Positions 47,293 to 55,346 of a stretch of DNA of 64,000 bases are shown here, piece after piece. The first letter of the stretch is position 1. Every line of letters starts with the position of its first letter. Under the pieces are notes generated by a model. That model was given only the letters and a program-made list of their open reading frames with translations. It searched no databases and was not told where the DNA came from. Where the stretch lies: contig CAJTGB010000001.1 in NCBI GenBank assembly GCA_910575835.1, forward strand, positions 186,001 through 250,000, given 5' to 3'. Source of the DNA: Lachnospiraceae bacterium. Its GTDB lineage: Bacteria; Bacillota; Clostridia; Lachnospirales; Lachnospiraceae. A program made the translations under genes and the position numbers.

Positions 47293-48336
47293 ATGTCACT
47301 ATTCAAAAATTCAACCTTACTAATCACCGGAGGCACCGGCTCCTTCGGTCACACCGTTCTTAAGCATTTCCTTCACACCGATATCAAGGAAATTCGAATA
47401 TTCAGCCGCGACGAGAAGAAGCAGGACGATATGCGTCATGAGCTGCAGTCCCGGCATCCAGAAGCCGCTTCAAAAGTAAAATTCTACATAGGAAATGTCC
47501 GTAATCCACAGTCTGTGCATGATGCCATGCCGGGTGTGGATTTTATCTTTCACGCAGCCGCCTTAAAACAGGTTCCAAGCTGTGAATTCTTCCCCATGGA
47601 GGCAGTACAGACCAACATAGAGGGAACCAACAACGTTCTCCATGCGGCGATCGAAGCGAAGGTGAAGAGGGTGGTCTGCCTGTCCACCGACAAGGCGGCG
47701 TACCCGATCAACGCCATGGGCACCAGCAAGGCCATGATGGAGCATATCGTGAGAGCCAATGCCCGGGTAGCGGCAGAGCGGGGCGATACGGTGATCTGCT
47801 GTACGCGGTACGGCAATGTGATGTGTTCCAGGGGATCTGTCATCCCGCTTTTCATAGATCAGATCAGAAGTGGCAGGCCGATCACGATCACGAATCCGGA
47901 TATGACGCGGTTCCTCATGAATCTGGATGAAGCCGTAGAACTGGTCAGATTTGCATTCGAGCATGGGAATCCGGGAGATCTGTTTATTCAGAAGGCAGAT
48001 GCGAGTACCATCGGGGTGCTGGCAGAAGCAGTACAGCGATTATTCGGCGATACCGGGACTCAGGTCATCGGCACACGCCACGGTGAGAAATTATATGAGA
48101 CGCTTATGACCAGAGAGGAGCGTTTGCGCTCTGAGGATATGGGGGATTATTACCGTGTATCCGCGGATGAACGCGATCTTAACTATGATAAATATTTTGT
48201 GAACGGACAAGTAACGACGGAAGCAGATGAGGCATATACCAGCCACAACACGGAGCTTTTGGATGTGGAGAAGACGGTGGAGAAGATCCTTACAACAGAT
48301 TATGTGAAGGAACAGTTAAAGGCGGTGAAGGAATGA
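47293..48336 (+). CDS. capE: CapE-type UDP-GlcNAc 4,6-dehydratase/5-epimerase
   Basis: 347 residues from ATG 47293 with GAGAGGTGG upstream; the frame from 47272 is a less likely start. Motifs: LLITGGTGSFGHTVLKHFL (Rossmann), AAALKQVPSCEFFPMEAVQTNI, and CLSTDKAAYPINAMGTSKAMME, where the usual YxxxK tyrosine is replaced by Met, as in CapE/FnlA. It starts UDP-N-acetyl-L-fucosamine synthesis from UDP-GlcNAc. Base composition jumps from AT-rich to about balanced at this gene, marking the right edge of the variable cassette. Overlaps the next gene by four bases. Confidence 0.88.
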   Translation: MSLFKNSTLLITGGTGSFGHTVLKHFLHTDIKEIRIFSRDEKKQDDMRHELQSRHPEAASKVKFYIGNVRNPQSVHDAMPGVDFIFHAAALKQVPSCEFFPMEAVQTNIEGTNNVLHAAIEAKVKRVVCLSTDKAAYPINAMGTSKAMMEHIVRANARVAAERGDTVICCTRYGNVMCSRGSVIPLFIDQIRSGRPITITNPDMTRFLMNLDEAVELVRFAFEHGNPGDLFIQKADASTIGVLAEAVQRLFGDTGTQVIGTRHGEKLYETLMTREERLRSEDMGDYYRVSADERDLNYDKYFVNGQVTTEADEAYTSHNTELLDVEKTVEKILTTDYVKEQLKAVKE

Positions 48337-49568
48337 AGATACTTGTGACAGGCAGCGCCGGATTTGTCGGGCGGAATCTGATCGAGAGCTTGAAAAATAT
48401 CCGCGATGGGAAGGACCGGACAAGGCCCAATCTGGATATTACAGATATCTATGAGTACGATGTTCATACAGAAGAAAGTCTGTTGGATGCTTATTGCAGG
48501 GATTGTGATTTTGTGTTCAATCTTGCCGGTGTCAACCGTCCCAAGAACCAGGAAGAATTCATGAGCGGGAATTTTGGTTTTGCCTCGATGCTTCTTGATA
48601 CGTTAAGACGGTATCAGAATACGTGTCCGATCATGCTGAGTTCTTCGATCCAGGCAACGCTGGTGGGGCGGTACGCGGATTCCGAATATGGAAAGAGCAA
48701 GCTGGCAGGAGAGGAATTGTTTTTCCGTTACGGTCAGGAGACAGGGGCACACGTTCTGGTCTATCGGTTCCCGAATCTTTTTGGCAAATGGTGCAGGCCT
48801 AATTACAATTCGGCAGTGGCGACCTTCTGTAATGCCATTGCGAACGAGGAAGAGTACACGGTAAATGACCGGTCTACGAAGCTGGAGCTTCTATACATTG
48901 ATAATCTGGTTCAGGAGATGCTGGACGCATTGGAGGGGAAGGAACATCATTGTGATTACAACGGGAGTGAGAAGTTAGCCGGGGAAGGCGGAAGATTCTG
49001 CTATGTTCCGGTGACCTATGATGCGACGCTTGGGGAGATTGTAGATTTGCTGGAATCATTTAGAAGGATGTCTGACACATTGTTGATTCCGGAGATTCCG
49101 GAAGGGTCATTTGCCAAGAAGCTTTTCAGTACCTATTTGTCATATTTGCCGGAGAAGGCGATTTCTTATGATCTGTCTATGAATGTGGATAACCGAGGGA
49201 TATTTACCGAGTTGATCAAGACGGTCAGCGGAGGTCAGGTGAGTATCAATATCGCCCATCCGGGAAATGTCCGCGGACAGCACTGGCATCATTCCAAATG
49301 GGAACTTTTTATTGTTGTTTCAGGACACGGGCTAATCCAGGAGAGGAAGATCGGCAGGGATGAGAAGGGAGAGCTTTATCCGGTACATTCCTTCGAAGTC
49401 ACGGGAGAGAAGATGAAAGCGGTACAAATGCTGCCGGGGTATACCCACAATATTATCAATTTATCAGATACGGAAGATCTGATTACTGTGATGTGGGCCA
49501 ATGAACCATTTGCCCCGGAGCATCCGGATACTTATTTTGAAAAAGTAGAATTATGCCCGACTGTCTGA
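48333..49568 (+). CDS. capF: CapF-type bifunctional SDR/cupin enzyme of UDP-FucNAc synthesis
   Basis: 411 residues from ATG 48333, overlapping the previous gene by ATGA. The N-terminal SDR domain has KILVTGSAGFVGRNLIESL, FNLAGVNRPKNQEEFMSGN, and YADSEYGKSKLAGEEL (YxxxK). The C-terminal 130 residues are a cupin: VSINIAHPGNVRGQHWHHSKWELFIVVSGHGL and YTHNIINLSDTEDLITVMWANEPF, with His ligands for zinc. CapF reduces and epimerises the CapE product towards UDP-L-6-deoxy-talosamine. Domain order and length match the known enzyme. Confidence 0.9.
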   Translation: MKILVTGSAGFVGRNLIESLKNIRDGKDRTRPNLDITDIYEYDVHTEESLLDAYCRDCDFVFNLAGVNRPKNQEEFMSGNFGFASMLLDTLRRYQNTCPIMLSSSIQATLVGRYADSEYGKSKLAGEELFFRYGQETGAHVLVYRFPNLFGKWCRPNYNSAVATFCNAIANEEEYTVNDRSTKLELLYIDNLVQEMLDALEGKEHHCDYNGSEKLAGEGGRFCYVPVTYDATLGEIVDLLESFRRMSDTLLIPEIPEGSFAKKLFSTYLSYLPEKAISYDLSMNVDNRGIFTELIKTVSGGQVSINIAHPGNVRGQHWHHSKWELFIVVSGHGLIQERKIGRDEKGELYPVHSFEVTGEKMKAVQMLPGYTHNIINLSDTEDLITVMWANEPFAPEHPDTYFEKVELCPTV

Positions 49569-49642
49569 AACAGCTTTTCCAGACAACCGGGCGCGGTACT
49601 GTCGGAAGAGAAAAGTATCGAGTGAGAACGAAGGAGGGCAAG

Positions 49643-50845
49643 ATGGATTTTAATAAAATATGTTGGAAGAATAATGGGAGATTAAAGCTTCTGATTATTG
49701 TCGGCACAAGGCCGGAAGTGATTCGTTTATCAGAAGTGATCAAGAAGTGCCGGAAGTATTTTGATACGCTCCTTTGCCATACAGGTCAGAACTATGATTA
49801 TAATTTAAACGGAGTATTTTTTAAGGACCTGGGACTTAAAGATCCGGATGTATATCTGGATGCGGTTGGAGACGATCTTGGTTCTACTATGGGAAGTATT
49901 CTTGCATTAAGCTATCGGCTTATGAGTTCCATTTGCCCGGATGCGCTGCTGGTCTTAGGCGATACGAACAGCTGTCTGTCAGCGATCAGCGCCAAGCGTC
50001 TGCACATCCCGATCTTCCATATGGAGGCGGGGAACCGGTGTAAGGATGAGTGCCTGCCAGAGGAAACGAACCGGCGGATCGTGGATATCATCAGTGATGT
50101 GAACCTGGCTTATTCTGAGCATGCGAGAAGGTATCTTGCGGAATGCGGCCTGCCAAAGGAACGGACGTATGTGACAGGATCTCCGATGGCGGAGGTTTTA
50201 AATAATAATCTGGATTCAATTTTAAATTCAGATATTCATCAAAGATTAAGCCGTGAAACGGGTGTGAAGATAGAGCCGGGGAAGTATATCCTCCTGTCAG
50301 CCCACCGGGAGGAGAATATAGATACTGAGAAGAATTTTCTTTCATTGTTTCATGCCATTAATGAGACTGCAGAGAAGTACAGCCTGCCGGTTCTCTATTC
50401 CTGCCATCCCAGGAGCCGTAAGAGGTTAGAACAGATGGAACGGGATGGGAAGTTTAAGCTTAATGGCCGGGTAATTGCACATGAACCGTTAGGGTTCCAT
50501 GATTATAACTGTCTGCAGGTGAATGCATTTGCGGTTGTCTCTGATTCTGGGACATTGCCGGAGGAATCGAGCTTTTTTACATCTGTCAACAGACCGTTTC
50601 CGGCGGTCTGTATACGGACCAGCACAGAGAGGCCGGAGGCGCTGGAGAAAGGGTGTTTTGTGCTGTCAGGGATTGATACGGTCGGACTGCTCCAGGCAAT
50701 TGAGATGGCGGCAGAGATGAGGGAAGAAGGACTCGGTGGGATACCGGTTCCGGATTATACGGATGAGAATGTCAGCAGTAAGGTAGTTGGGATCATACAA
50801 TCGTATGTGGGGATTGTGGACCGGTTTGTGTGGCGGAAGGATTGA
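49643..50845 (+). CDS. capG: CapG-type UDP-N-acetylglucosamine 2-epimerase family enzyme
   Basis: 400 residues from ATG 49643 with AAGGAGGGC upstream; the longer frame from 49553 overlaps capF. Motifs of the WecB family: LLIIVGTRPEVIRLSEVIKK, LLCHTGQNYD, LGDTNSCLSAISAKRLHIPIFHMEAGNRCKDECLPEETNRRIVDIISD, LLSAHREENID and VVSDSGTLPEES. After CapE and CapF, this enzyme's C2 epimerisation would give UDP-L-FucNAc. It is the last gene of the polysaccharide locus. Confidence 0.9.
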   Translation: MDFNKICWKNNGRLKLLIIVGTRPEVIRLSEVIKKCRKYFDTLLCHTGQNYDYNLNGVFFKDLGLKDPDVYLDAVGDDLGSTMGSILALSYRLMSSICPDALLVLGDTNSCLSAISAKRLHIPIFHMEAGNRCKDECLPEETNRRIVDIISDVNLAYSEHARRYLAECGLPKERTYVTGSPMAEVLNNNLDSILNSDIHQRLSRETGVKIEPGKYILLSAHREENIDTEKNFLSLFHAINETAEKYSLPVLYSCHPRSRKRLEQMERDGKFKLNGRVIAHEPLGFHDYNCLQVNAFAVVSDSGTLPEESSFFTSVNRPFPAVCIRTSTERPEALEKGCFVLSGIDTVGLLQAIEMAAEMREEGLGGIPVPDYTDENVSSKVVGIIQSYVGIVDRFVWRKD

Positions 50846-51017
50846 TTAATATTAGGGTGATAGATAGTAATAATACTTTTATATAAATTAAAAAGTCGAA
50901 AAATGTCATACGGTTTTAATTGACATTTCTTCACTTATGTACCATCATAAAAAGTAGAAACCTGCCGTAATTTGGCGTAAATATTACTATTTTTTCTACA
51001 CTGTGAGGTGGTATAGC
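50846..51017 (+). other. Spacer after the polysaccharide locus
   Basis: About 170 AT-rich bases with no gene. No clear terminator is seen directly after the stop at 50845; a TTGACA at about 50920 with TTTCTTCACTTATGTACC... downstream might be part of a promoter for the next gene, but the -10 is unclear. Confidence 0.3.
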
Positions 51018-52154
51018 ATGGATAGACTCCAAGGAAGCATGGAGGCGCTCAGCGCTCTTCAGATTACAGAAGATATGGACGGGTTGGATGTTCAGAGCAA
51101 ATCACTGTTACAATACGCGGAAGTTTTAGCGGTTATCCTTCGGGATACGATCGCAGAATACGAAGGATATAGTTGGAAAGAGGTCGCCGAGTTTATAGAG
51201 GTAGACTCGATAACCAGTACCATGGAGGTTTCGCCGGGAAGAACGAATACGAAGATCCGAAGTGATGCAACAGAGTATCACAATCTGAATGAAAAGACAT
51301 CTCTTTTTGATCTGGCATTTCGAGCCAGAAATCCACAGATTTCCACAGAAGATATACAGATTAATTTACATATAGACGTAGAACCGCAGAAAATATACAA
51401 TCCGGGGTATCCGATTGAAAAGAGAGGCATGTATTACCTTGCGCGGCGCTTATCTTCTCAGTTATCCCTTGCGCTGAACGTGACAGACTATAATCGTCTG
51501 GCCAAATGTTATAGTATCTGGATCTGCCGGGATGAGATTCCCAAGGAAGATCAGTACAGCATATCTGTCTATGAGATGGTCAATACCAAAAATACTGCGC
51601 CCAATACGGTATCCAGAGAAAATTATGATTTGATGACATTAGTAGTTATCAAATTGGGCAATACGGTGTATAATGGGGATAAGGAAGACGAGGGATACGA
51701 GCTTTTACGCTTCCTGAATACAATCATGTATCCGCATAAGGATGATTTTATGGATACGGTATCAGAGTATATAGATTTCTCTGATAATGATGCATTGCGC
51801 AAGGAGGTAATTCATGTGAGTACGATAGAGCAGATTAAGTATGAAGGAATGAGGGAAGAATTAACGGAGGAATTAACAAAAGAAATCACAGAGGAATTAA
51901 CGAAAGAAATCACAGAGGAATTAACGAAAGAAATCACAGAGGAATTAACGAAAGAAATCACAGAGGAATTAACGAAAGAAATCACAGAGGAATTAACAAA
52001 CGAATTAACTGGAAGAGGAGTAAAGGCATTAATATTGGATAATTTGGAGAACGAGATTCCCAAAGAAAGAATTCTTGTAAAGCTACAGAAATATTTTAAT
52101 CTTACGGAAGAGAAGGCTAAGTGGTACTATGAGAGATTTGTATCAGGGGAATAA
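51018..52154 (+). CDS. PD-(D/E)XK nuclease/transposase-family protein with octapeptide repeats
   Basis: 378 residues from ATG 51018 with GTGAGGTGG upstream. Residues about 60-200 show the PD-(D/E)XK pattern of the nuclease/transposase family (PF12784-like, related to Rpn): SLFDLAFRARNP, INLHIDVEPQKIYNPGYPIEKRGMYYLARRL, with Asp, Glu-x-Gln and downstream Tyr/Arg. A variant ExQ instead of ExK is notable. Near the C-terminus (about 280-330) a TEELTKEI unit repeats, predicting a long coiled coil, followed by a small helical domain. Function unknown; related proteins promote recombination or are remnants of mobile genes. Confidence 0.8.
   Translation: MDRLQGSMEALSALQITEDMDGLDVQSKSLLQYAEVLAVILRDTIAEYEGYSWKEVAEFIEVDSITSTMEVSPGRTNTKIRSDATEYHNLNEKTSLFDLAFRARNPQISTEDIQINLHIDVEPQKIYNPGYPIEKRGMYYLARRLSSQLSLALNVTDYNRLAKCYSIWICRDEIPKEDQYSISVYEMVNTKNTAPNTVSRENYDLMTLVVIKLGNTVYNGDKEDEGYELLRFLNTIMYPHKDDFMDTVSEYIDFSDNDALRKEVIHVSTIEQIKYEGMREELTEELTKEITEELTKEITEELTKEITEELTKEITEELTKEITEELTNELTGRGVKALILDNLENEIPKERILVKLQKYFNLTEEKAKWYYERFVSGE
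51870..51989 (+). repeat. Five 24-bp tandem repeats in the coding sequence
   Basis: GAATTAACGAAAGAAATCACAGAG-type units occur five times in a row (the first with one A/G change), flanked by partial units on both sides. 24 bases keep the frame (eight residues, TKEITEEL), so copy number can change without breaking the gene. Confidence 0.92.
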
Positions 52155-52236
52155 AGTGCCGTATCCGTATAGAAATGGTACTATTATGGGGCAATACGGC
52201 GTATAAATGGGACAGCGTAAAAGGCTTTGAATACTG

Positions 52237-52267
52237 ACACCACTCAGAAACGGGTGGTGTTTTTTTA
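52237..52267 (+). terminator. Terminator after the repeat-bearing gene
   Basis: ACACCAC (52237-52243) and GTGGTGT (52254-52260) form the stem, followed by TTTTTTT. Confidence 0.85.
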
Positions 52268-52345
52268 TGCATAGAATTCGTTCAATTCCATTGTCCAAAC
52301 CGTTATTTTTTGTTATAGTAAGATTAAAAAGGAGAGGTGAGACAA

Positions 52346-52792
52346 TTGGATGAATATGAAGTATATGAGAAAGAATGTCAGGAGATCAGGGAGATCAACG
52401 AAGAATTACTAGAATTGTTTGAGAAGGATATGATGGATAAAAACTTAGCTGACAAGACGATTAACCGTCATTTATCAAATGTAAATTTTTATATTAATGA
52501 GTATATGCTTCGTGAGGATGCCACGCTGATGGAAGACGGAGTCAGAATGTTGGATATGTTTCTGGGTGATTTTTTTATTCGAAAATGTATGTGGTCAACT
52601 CCGGCCTCAATAAAAAGTACGGCGGCAAGTATCAAGAAGTTTTACAAATGTATGCTTGATCATGGGAAGATTGAAAAGGCCGATTATGAATTCTTATGCG
52701 AGGATATAAGAGAAGGCATGGATGAGTGGCGGTCTGCGTGCGAGGCATATAATGACCCGGATCAGGAGAGTCCTTTTATGATGTTCTTTTAG
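52346..52792 (+). CDS. Stand-alone SAM-like (integrase N-terminal-like) domain protein
   Basis: 148 residues from TTG 52346, eight bases after GGAGAGG; GTG 52337 is an alternative. The helical sequence (FEKDMMDKNLADKTINRHLSNVNFYINEYML, then TPASIKSTAASIKKFYKCMLDHGKI) resembles the core-binding SAM-like domain of tyrosine recombinases. The catalytic domain is absent and the protein ends with an acidic tail. No mobile element borders are seen. I cannot assign a function; DNA binding is possible. Confidence 0.65.
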   Translation: MDEYEVYEKECQEIREINEELLELFEKDMMDKNLADKTINRHLSNVNFYINEYMLREDATLMEDGVRMLDMFLGDFFIRKCMWSTPASIKSTAASIKKFYKCMLDHGKIEKADYEFLCEDIREGMDEWRSACEAYNDPDQESPFMMFF

Positions 52793-53178
52793 TCAAAGAA
52801 TCTGAATTTGGCGGATGGCAGATATGCAATGGGGATTTTAATAAATTGAAGCCTAGCGCTCCATCCGCTGACAAACCCGCTCATCCTCTGTTTCAAGTCT
52901 GTGTTTCTATATAAAATAAATCATAATTATCAGTTTTATCAATATCGGCTTTAGATACAGAAGAAAATATCTTCGGCCATCGTCTTTTATAGAAGTTTTC
53001 CAGTCTGGTTTCAAAATGCATAGATAATCTTTTCTGATTTTCCCAATAAGTAAGTGTTAAGAAACTTTTAAGATTTATGTTGAGTTTCTTTTAAGGCATG
53101 TATATTATAGTAACTATGTAAGAGAGTAAGTACAATATTCACCGTTATTTATGCAATGCTGTACTAGGAGGGATTACT
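52793..53178 (+). promoter_or_regulatory. Intergenic region with promoter and direct repeats for the two-component system
   Basis: About 385 bases. Nothing stands out in the first 260. Near the end TTGAGT (53080-53085), a 17-base spacer and TATTAT (53103-53108) form a promoter. TTTTAAG occurs at 53066 and 53089 (23 bases apart), a likely binding site for the response regulator next door. Confidence 0.6.
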
Positions 53179-53886
53179 ATGGGAACGGAGACGATACTGG
53201 TTGTGGATGATAATAAGGAGATCGTGTATTCCATCAGCGAGTTATTAAAATATGAAGGATATCGGGTGGTTAAAGCTTATGACGGTATGGAGGCGTTAGA
53301 AGCGTTGGAGAGGGAGAAGATCGACCTGATCCTGTTGGATGTGATGATGCCGAGGCTCAATGGATTATCTGCTCTGATGAAGCTTCGGGAGAAGAGCAGG
53401 ATTCCTGTGATCATCCTGTCTGCCAAGACCGAAGAGAGTGACAAGGTGTCAGGGTTGGTGATGGGTGCGGATGACTATGTGGAGAAACCGTATAATCCGG
53501 CGGAGCTGACGGCCAGGATCAAGGCTCATCTGCGGCGGTATCACGTTTGGGGGGAGGAGAAGCCCAAGGCAGATGAAGACAGGATCATCAACGGGGGGCT
53601 GGTACTGGATAAGAAGCAGCGGATCGTGATCGTGGAGGGAGAGGAAGTGCGGCTTACTGCCACGGAGTATAAGATCTTTGAACTTCTTATGGAGCATCCG
53701 GGACAGATCTTTCCGGCGGAGCAGATCTATGAGAAGGTCTGGAACGAGCAGGCGGATTATGCGGTGGAGAATACGGTTATGGTACATATCCGCCACATCC
53801 GCGAGAAGGTGGAGATCGATTCAAAGAGACCAAGATATGTAAAGGTGGTGTGGGGTATTGGATACAAGATGGAAAAATACAGTTAA
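53179..53886 (+). CDS. OmpR-family response regulator (VanR-like)
   Basis: 235 residues from ATG 53179 with TAGGAGGGATTAC upstream. Receiver motifs: ILVVDDNKEIVYSI, phospho-acceptor in LILLDVMMPRLNG, ILSAKTEESDK and YVEKPYNPAEL. The DNA-binding winged helix: LTATEYKIFELLMEHPGQIFPAEQIYEKVWNEQADYAVENTVMVHIRHIREKVE and YVKVVWGIGYKME. Spacing and sequence resemble VanR and other cell-envelope regulators. It overlaps the kinase gene by 29 bases. The target genes are not evident in the window. Confidence 0.92.
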   Translation: MGTETILVVDDNKEIVYSISELLKYEGYRVVKAYDGMEALEALEREKIDLILLDVMMPRLNGLSALMKLREKSRIPVIILSAKTEESDKVSGLVMGADDYVEKPYNPAELTARIKAHLRRYHVWGEEKPKADEDRIINGGLVLDKKQRIVIVEGEEVRLTATEYKIFELLMEHPGQIFPAEQIYEKVWNEQADYAVENTVMVHIRHIREKVEIDSKRPRYVKVVWGIGYKMEKYS

Positions 53887-55282
53887 AAAGATTTATATTT
53901 TCATAGAAAAGAATTGGATGCATATTGTTGGGTTCGTTCTGCCGGTGCTTGGCATATTTCTTTTCGGGGTCATGATCGCTTATCGGAGTTTGTACCCTAC
54001 GGAGACGGTCTTTAAATTCGGGCTTGCAGGGAATCTCTGTGTCGGGCTTAGGATATCAGCTCTTTTGAAGCATTATCTGGGAGATAAATACCGGGATTGG
54101 GAGGGGAGGACGGAATATGAAGAGTGGAAGAGAGCTGAGTCGGAGTCTTTCAGACGGCTGTACAGGATCGGAGCGGTTGGAGGTGCGGCTGCGGTCTGGT
54201 ATCTGTATGATCTGGTCTTTGGTGACGGCGTCTACGGCGGATTGAGCAACGGATGGTTTTATAATTATGCCACAGGATATGTTATGGTCATTACCGTCTT
54301 GATTCAGTTTTTGCTTGCACAGAAGGCGGTCGGGAATTTCTGGATTGAGAGATTGGATGCGATCATGGAGCTTGAAGATGAGGTTTCGCGGATACGTCTT
54401 GAGGAAGCGCTGGAAATAGAGAGAAAAAGCCTTGAGAAGGTATCCCGAAGCGACCAGCTTAGAGTTGATCTGATCACGAACGTCTCTCATGATCTGAAGA
54501 CGCCGCTTACTTCGATGGTCGGTTATATAGAATTGATCAAGAAGGAGGAGTTAAGTGATGTTGTGCGGGATTATATTGACGTGATCTCGGCACGGACAGA
54601 GAAGCTTAAGGAGATGATCAACAGTCTTTTTTCTCTGGCGAAGGCAAGCAGCGGCAATGTGGAGCTTAAGAGAGAGAATTTCCAGGTGAACCGGCTGATC
54701 GAGCAGATCTTTGCGGATATGGATGACCAGGTGAAGGCAAGCAGCCTTAAGTTTGTGATGCAGCTTACAGAGGAAGATACGCAAGTCTATTCGGACAACT
54801 CATATTTTTACCGTATCTGCCAGAATTTGATCGAGAATACATTGAAGTATTCCGCGGAAGGGACCCGTGTATTTGTTAAGACATATCTGAAGGATGCGCT
54901 GACCGGGGCTAAGGTGCCTAAGCCGCAGGCGGATCAGATGGAAAGCGTGCCAGGTGCAGGCGAACAGGGGCAGCCGGGGGAGCGCACGGAAGCATTGGCA
55001 GGTGCAATGCAAAAGGAACGGTCAGGAATCGGGAAGAGAATGATCTGCGTGGAAATTACCAACACGTCGGGCTATCTTATGGATTTTACAAAGGATGATA
55101 TTGTAGAACGTTTTGCGCGCGGAGACCAGGCCAGGACGAGCGAGGGCAACGGTCTGGGGCTTGCGATTGTGAGCACCTATGCGAAAGCGCTGGGCGGAGA
55201 ATTCGATATCAGAATTGACTGCGATCAGTTTAAAGCATGCCTGGAGATCTGTCAGGAGGGGCATGAAAGGGCTGTCGGTTAG
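53858..55282 (+). CDS. Sensor histidine kinase (VanS-like) with an insert in the ATPase domain
   Basis: 474 residues from TTG 53858 inside the end of the regulator gene (GTGGGG upstream). Membrane helices: IVGFVLPVLGIFLFGVMIAY, a possible middle pair (GAVGGAAAVWYLYDLVF) and YVMVITVLIQFLLA. HisKA: LITNVSHDLKTPLTSMVGYIELI with the phosphorylated His. ATPase: CQNLIENTLKYS (N box), ERFARGDQARTSEGNGLGLAIV (G2 region). Between N and G boxes a Pro/Gln/Gly-rich stretch of about 45 residues (around 350-393) is inserted. Signal unknown; envelope stress is likely from family. Confidence 0.88.
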   Translation: MDTRWKNTVKKIYIFIEKNWMHIVGFVLPVLGIFLFGVMIAYRSLYPTETVFKFGLAGNLCVGLRISALLKHYLGDKYRDWEGRTEYEEWKRAESESFRRLYRIGAVGGAAAVWYLYDLVFGDGVYGGLSNGWFYNYATGYVMVITVLIQFLLAQKAVGNFWIERLDAIMELEDEVSRIRLEEALEIERKSLEKVSRSDQLRVDLITNVSHDLKTPLTSMVGYIELIKKEELSDVVRDYIDVISARTEKLKEMINSLFSLAKASSGNVELKRENFQVNRLIEQIFADMDDQVKASSLKFVMQLTEEDTQVYSDNSYFYRICQNLIENTLKYSAEGTRVFVKTYLKDALTGAKVPKPQADQMESVPGAGEQGQPGERTEALAGAMQKERSGIGKRMICVEITNTSGYLMDFTKDDIVERFARGDQARTSEGNGLGLAIVSTYAKALGGEFDIRIDCDQFKACLEICQEGHERAVG

Positions 55283-55307
55283 TAGATAGTCAATTGCAGT
55301 AAAAATA

Positions 55308-55339
55308 ACGGGGAAATCGGCATTAGCCGGTCTCCCCGT
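55308..55339. terminator. Bidirectional terminator between convergent genes
   Basis: ACGGGGA (55308-55314) pairs with TCCCCGT (55333-55339), with an inner CGG/CCG stem and CATTAG loop. On the minus strand it is followed by TATTTTT, ending the activase transcript from the right; the plus side is weaker. Confidence 0.8.
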
Positions 55340-55346
55340 AAAAGCC

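Noticed and set aside
51870-51989. Tandem repeats as a CRISPR array
   Set aside because: Units are directly adjacent without unique spacers, are in frame, and encode a coiled coil.
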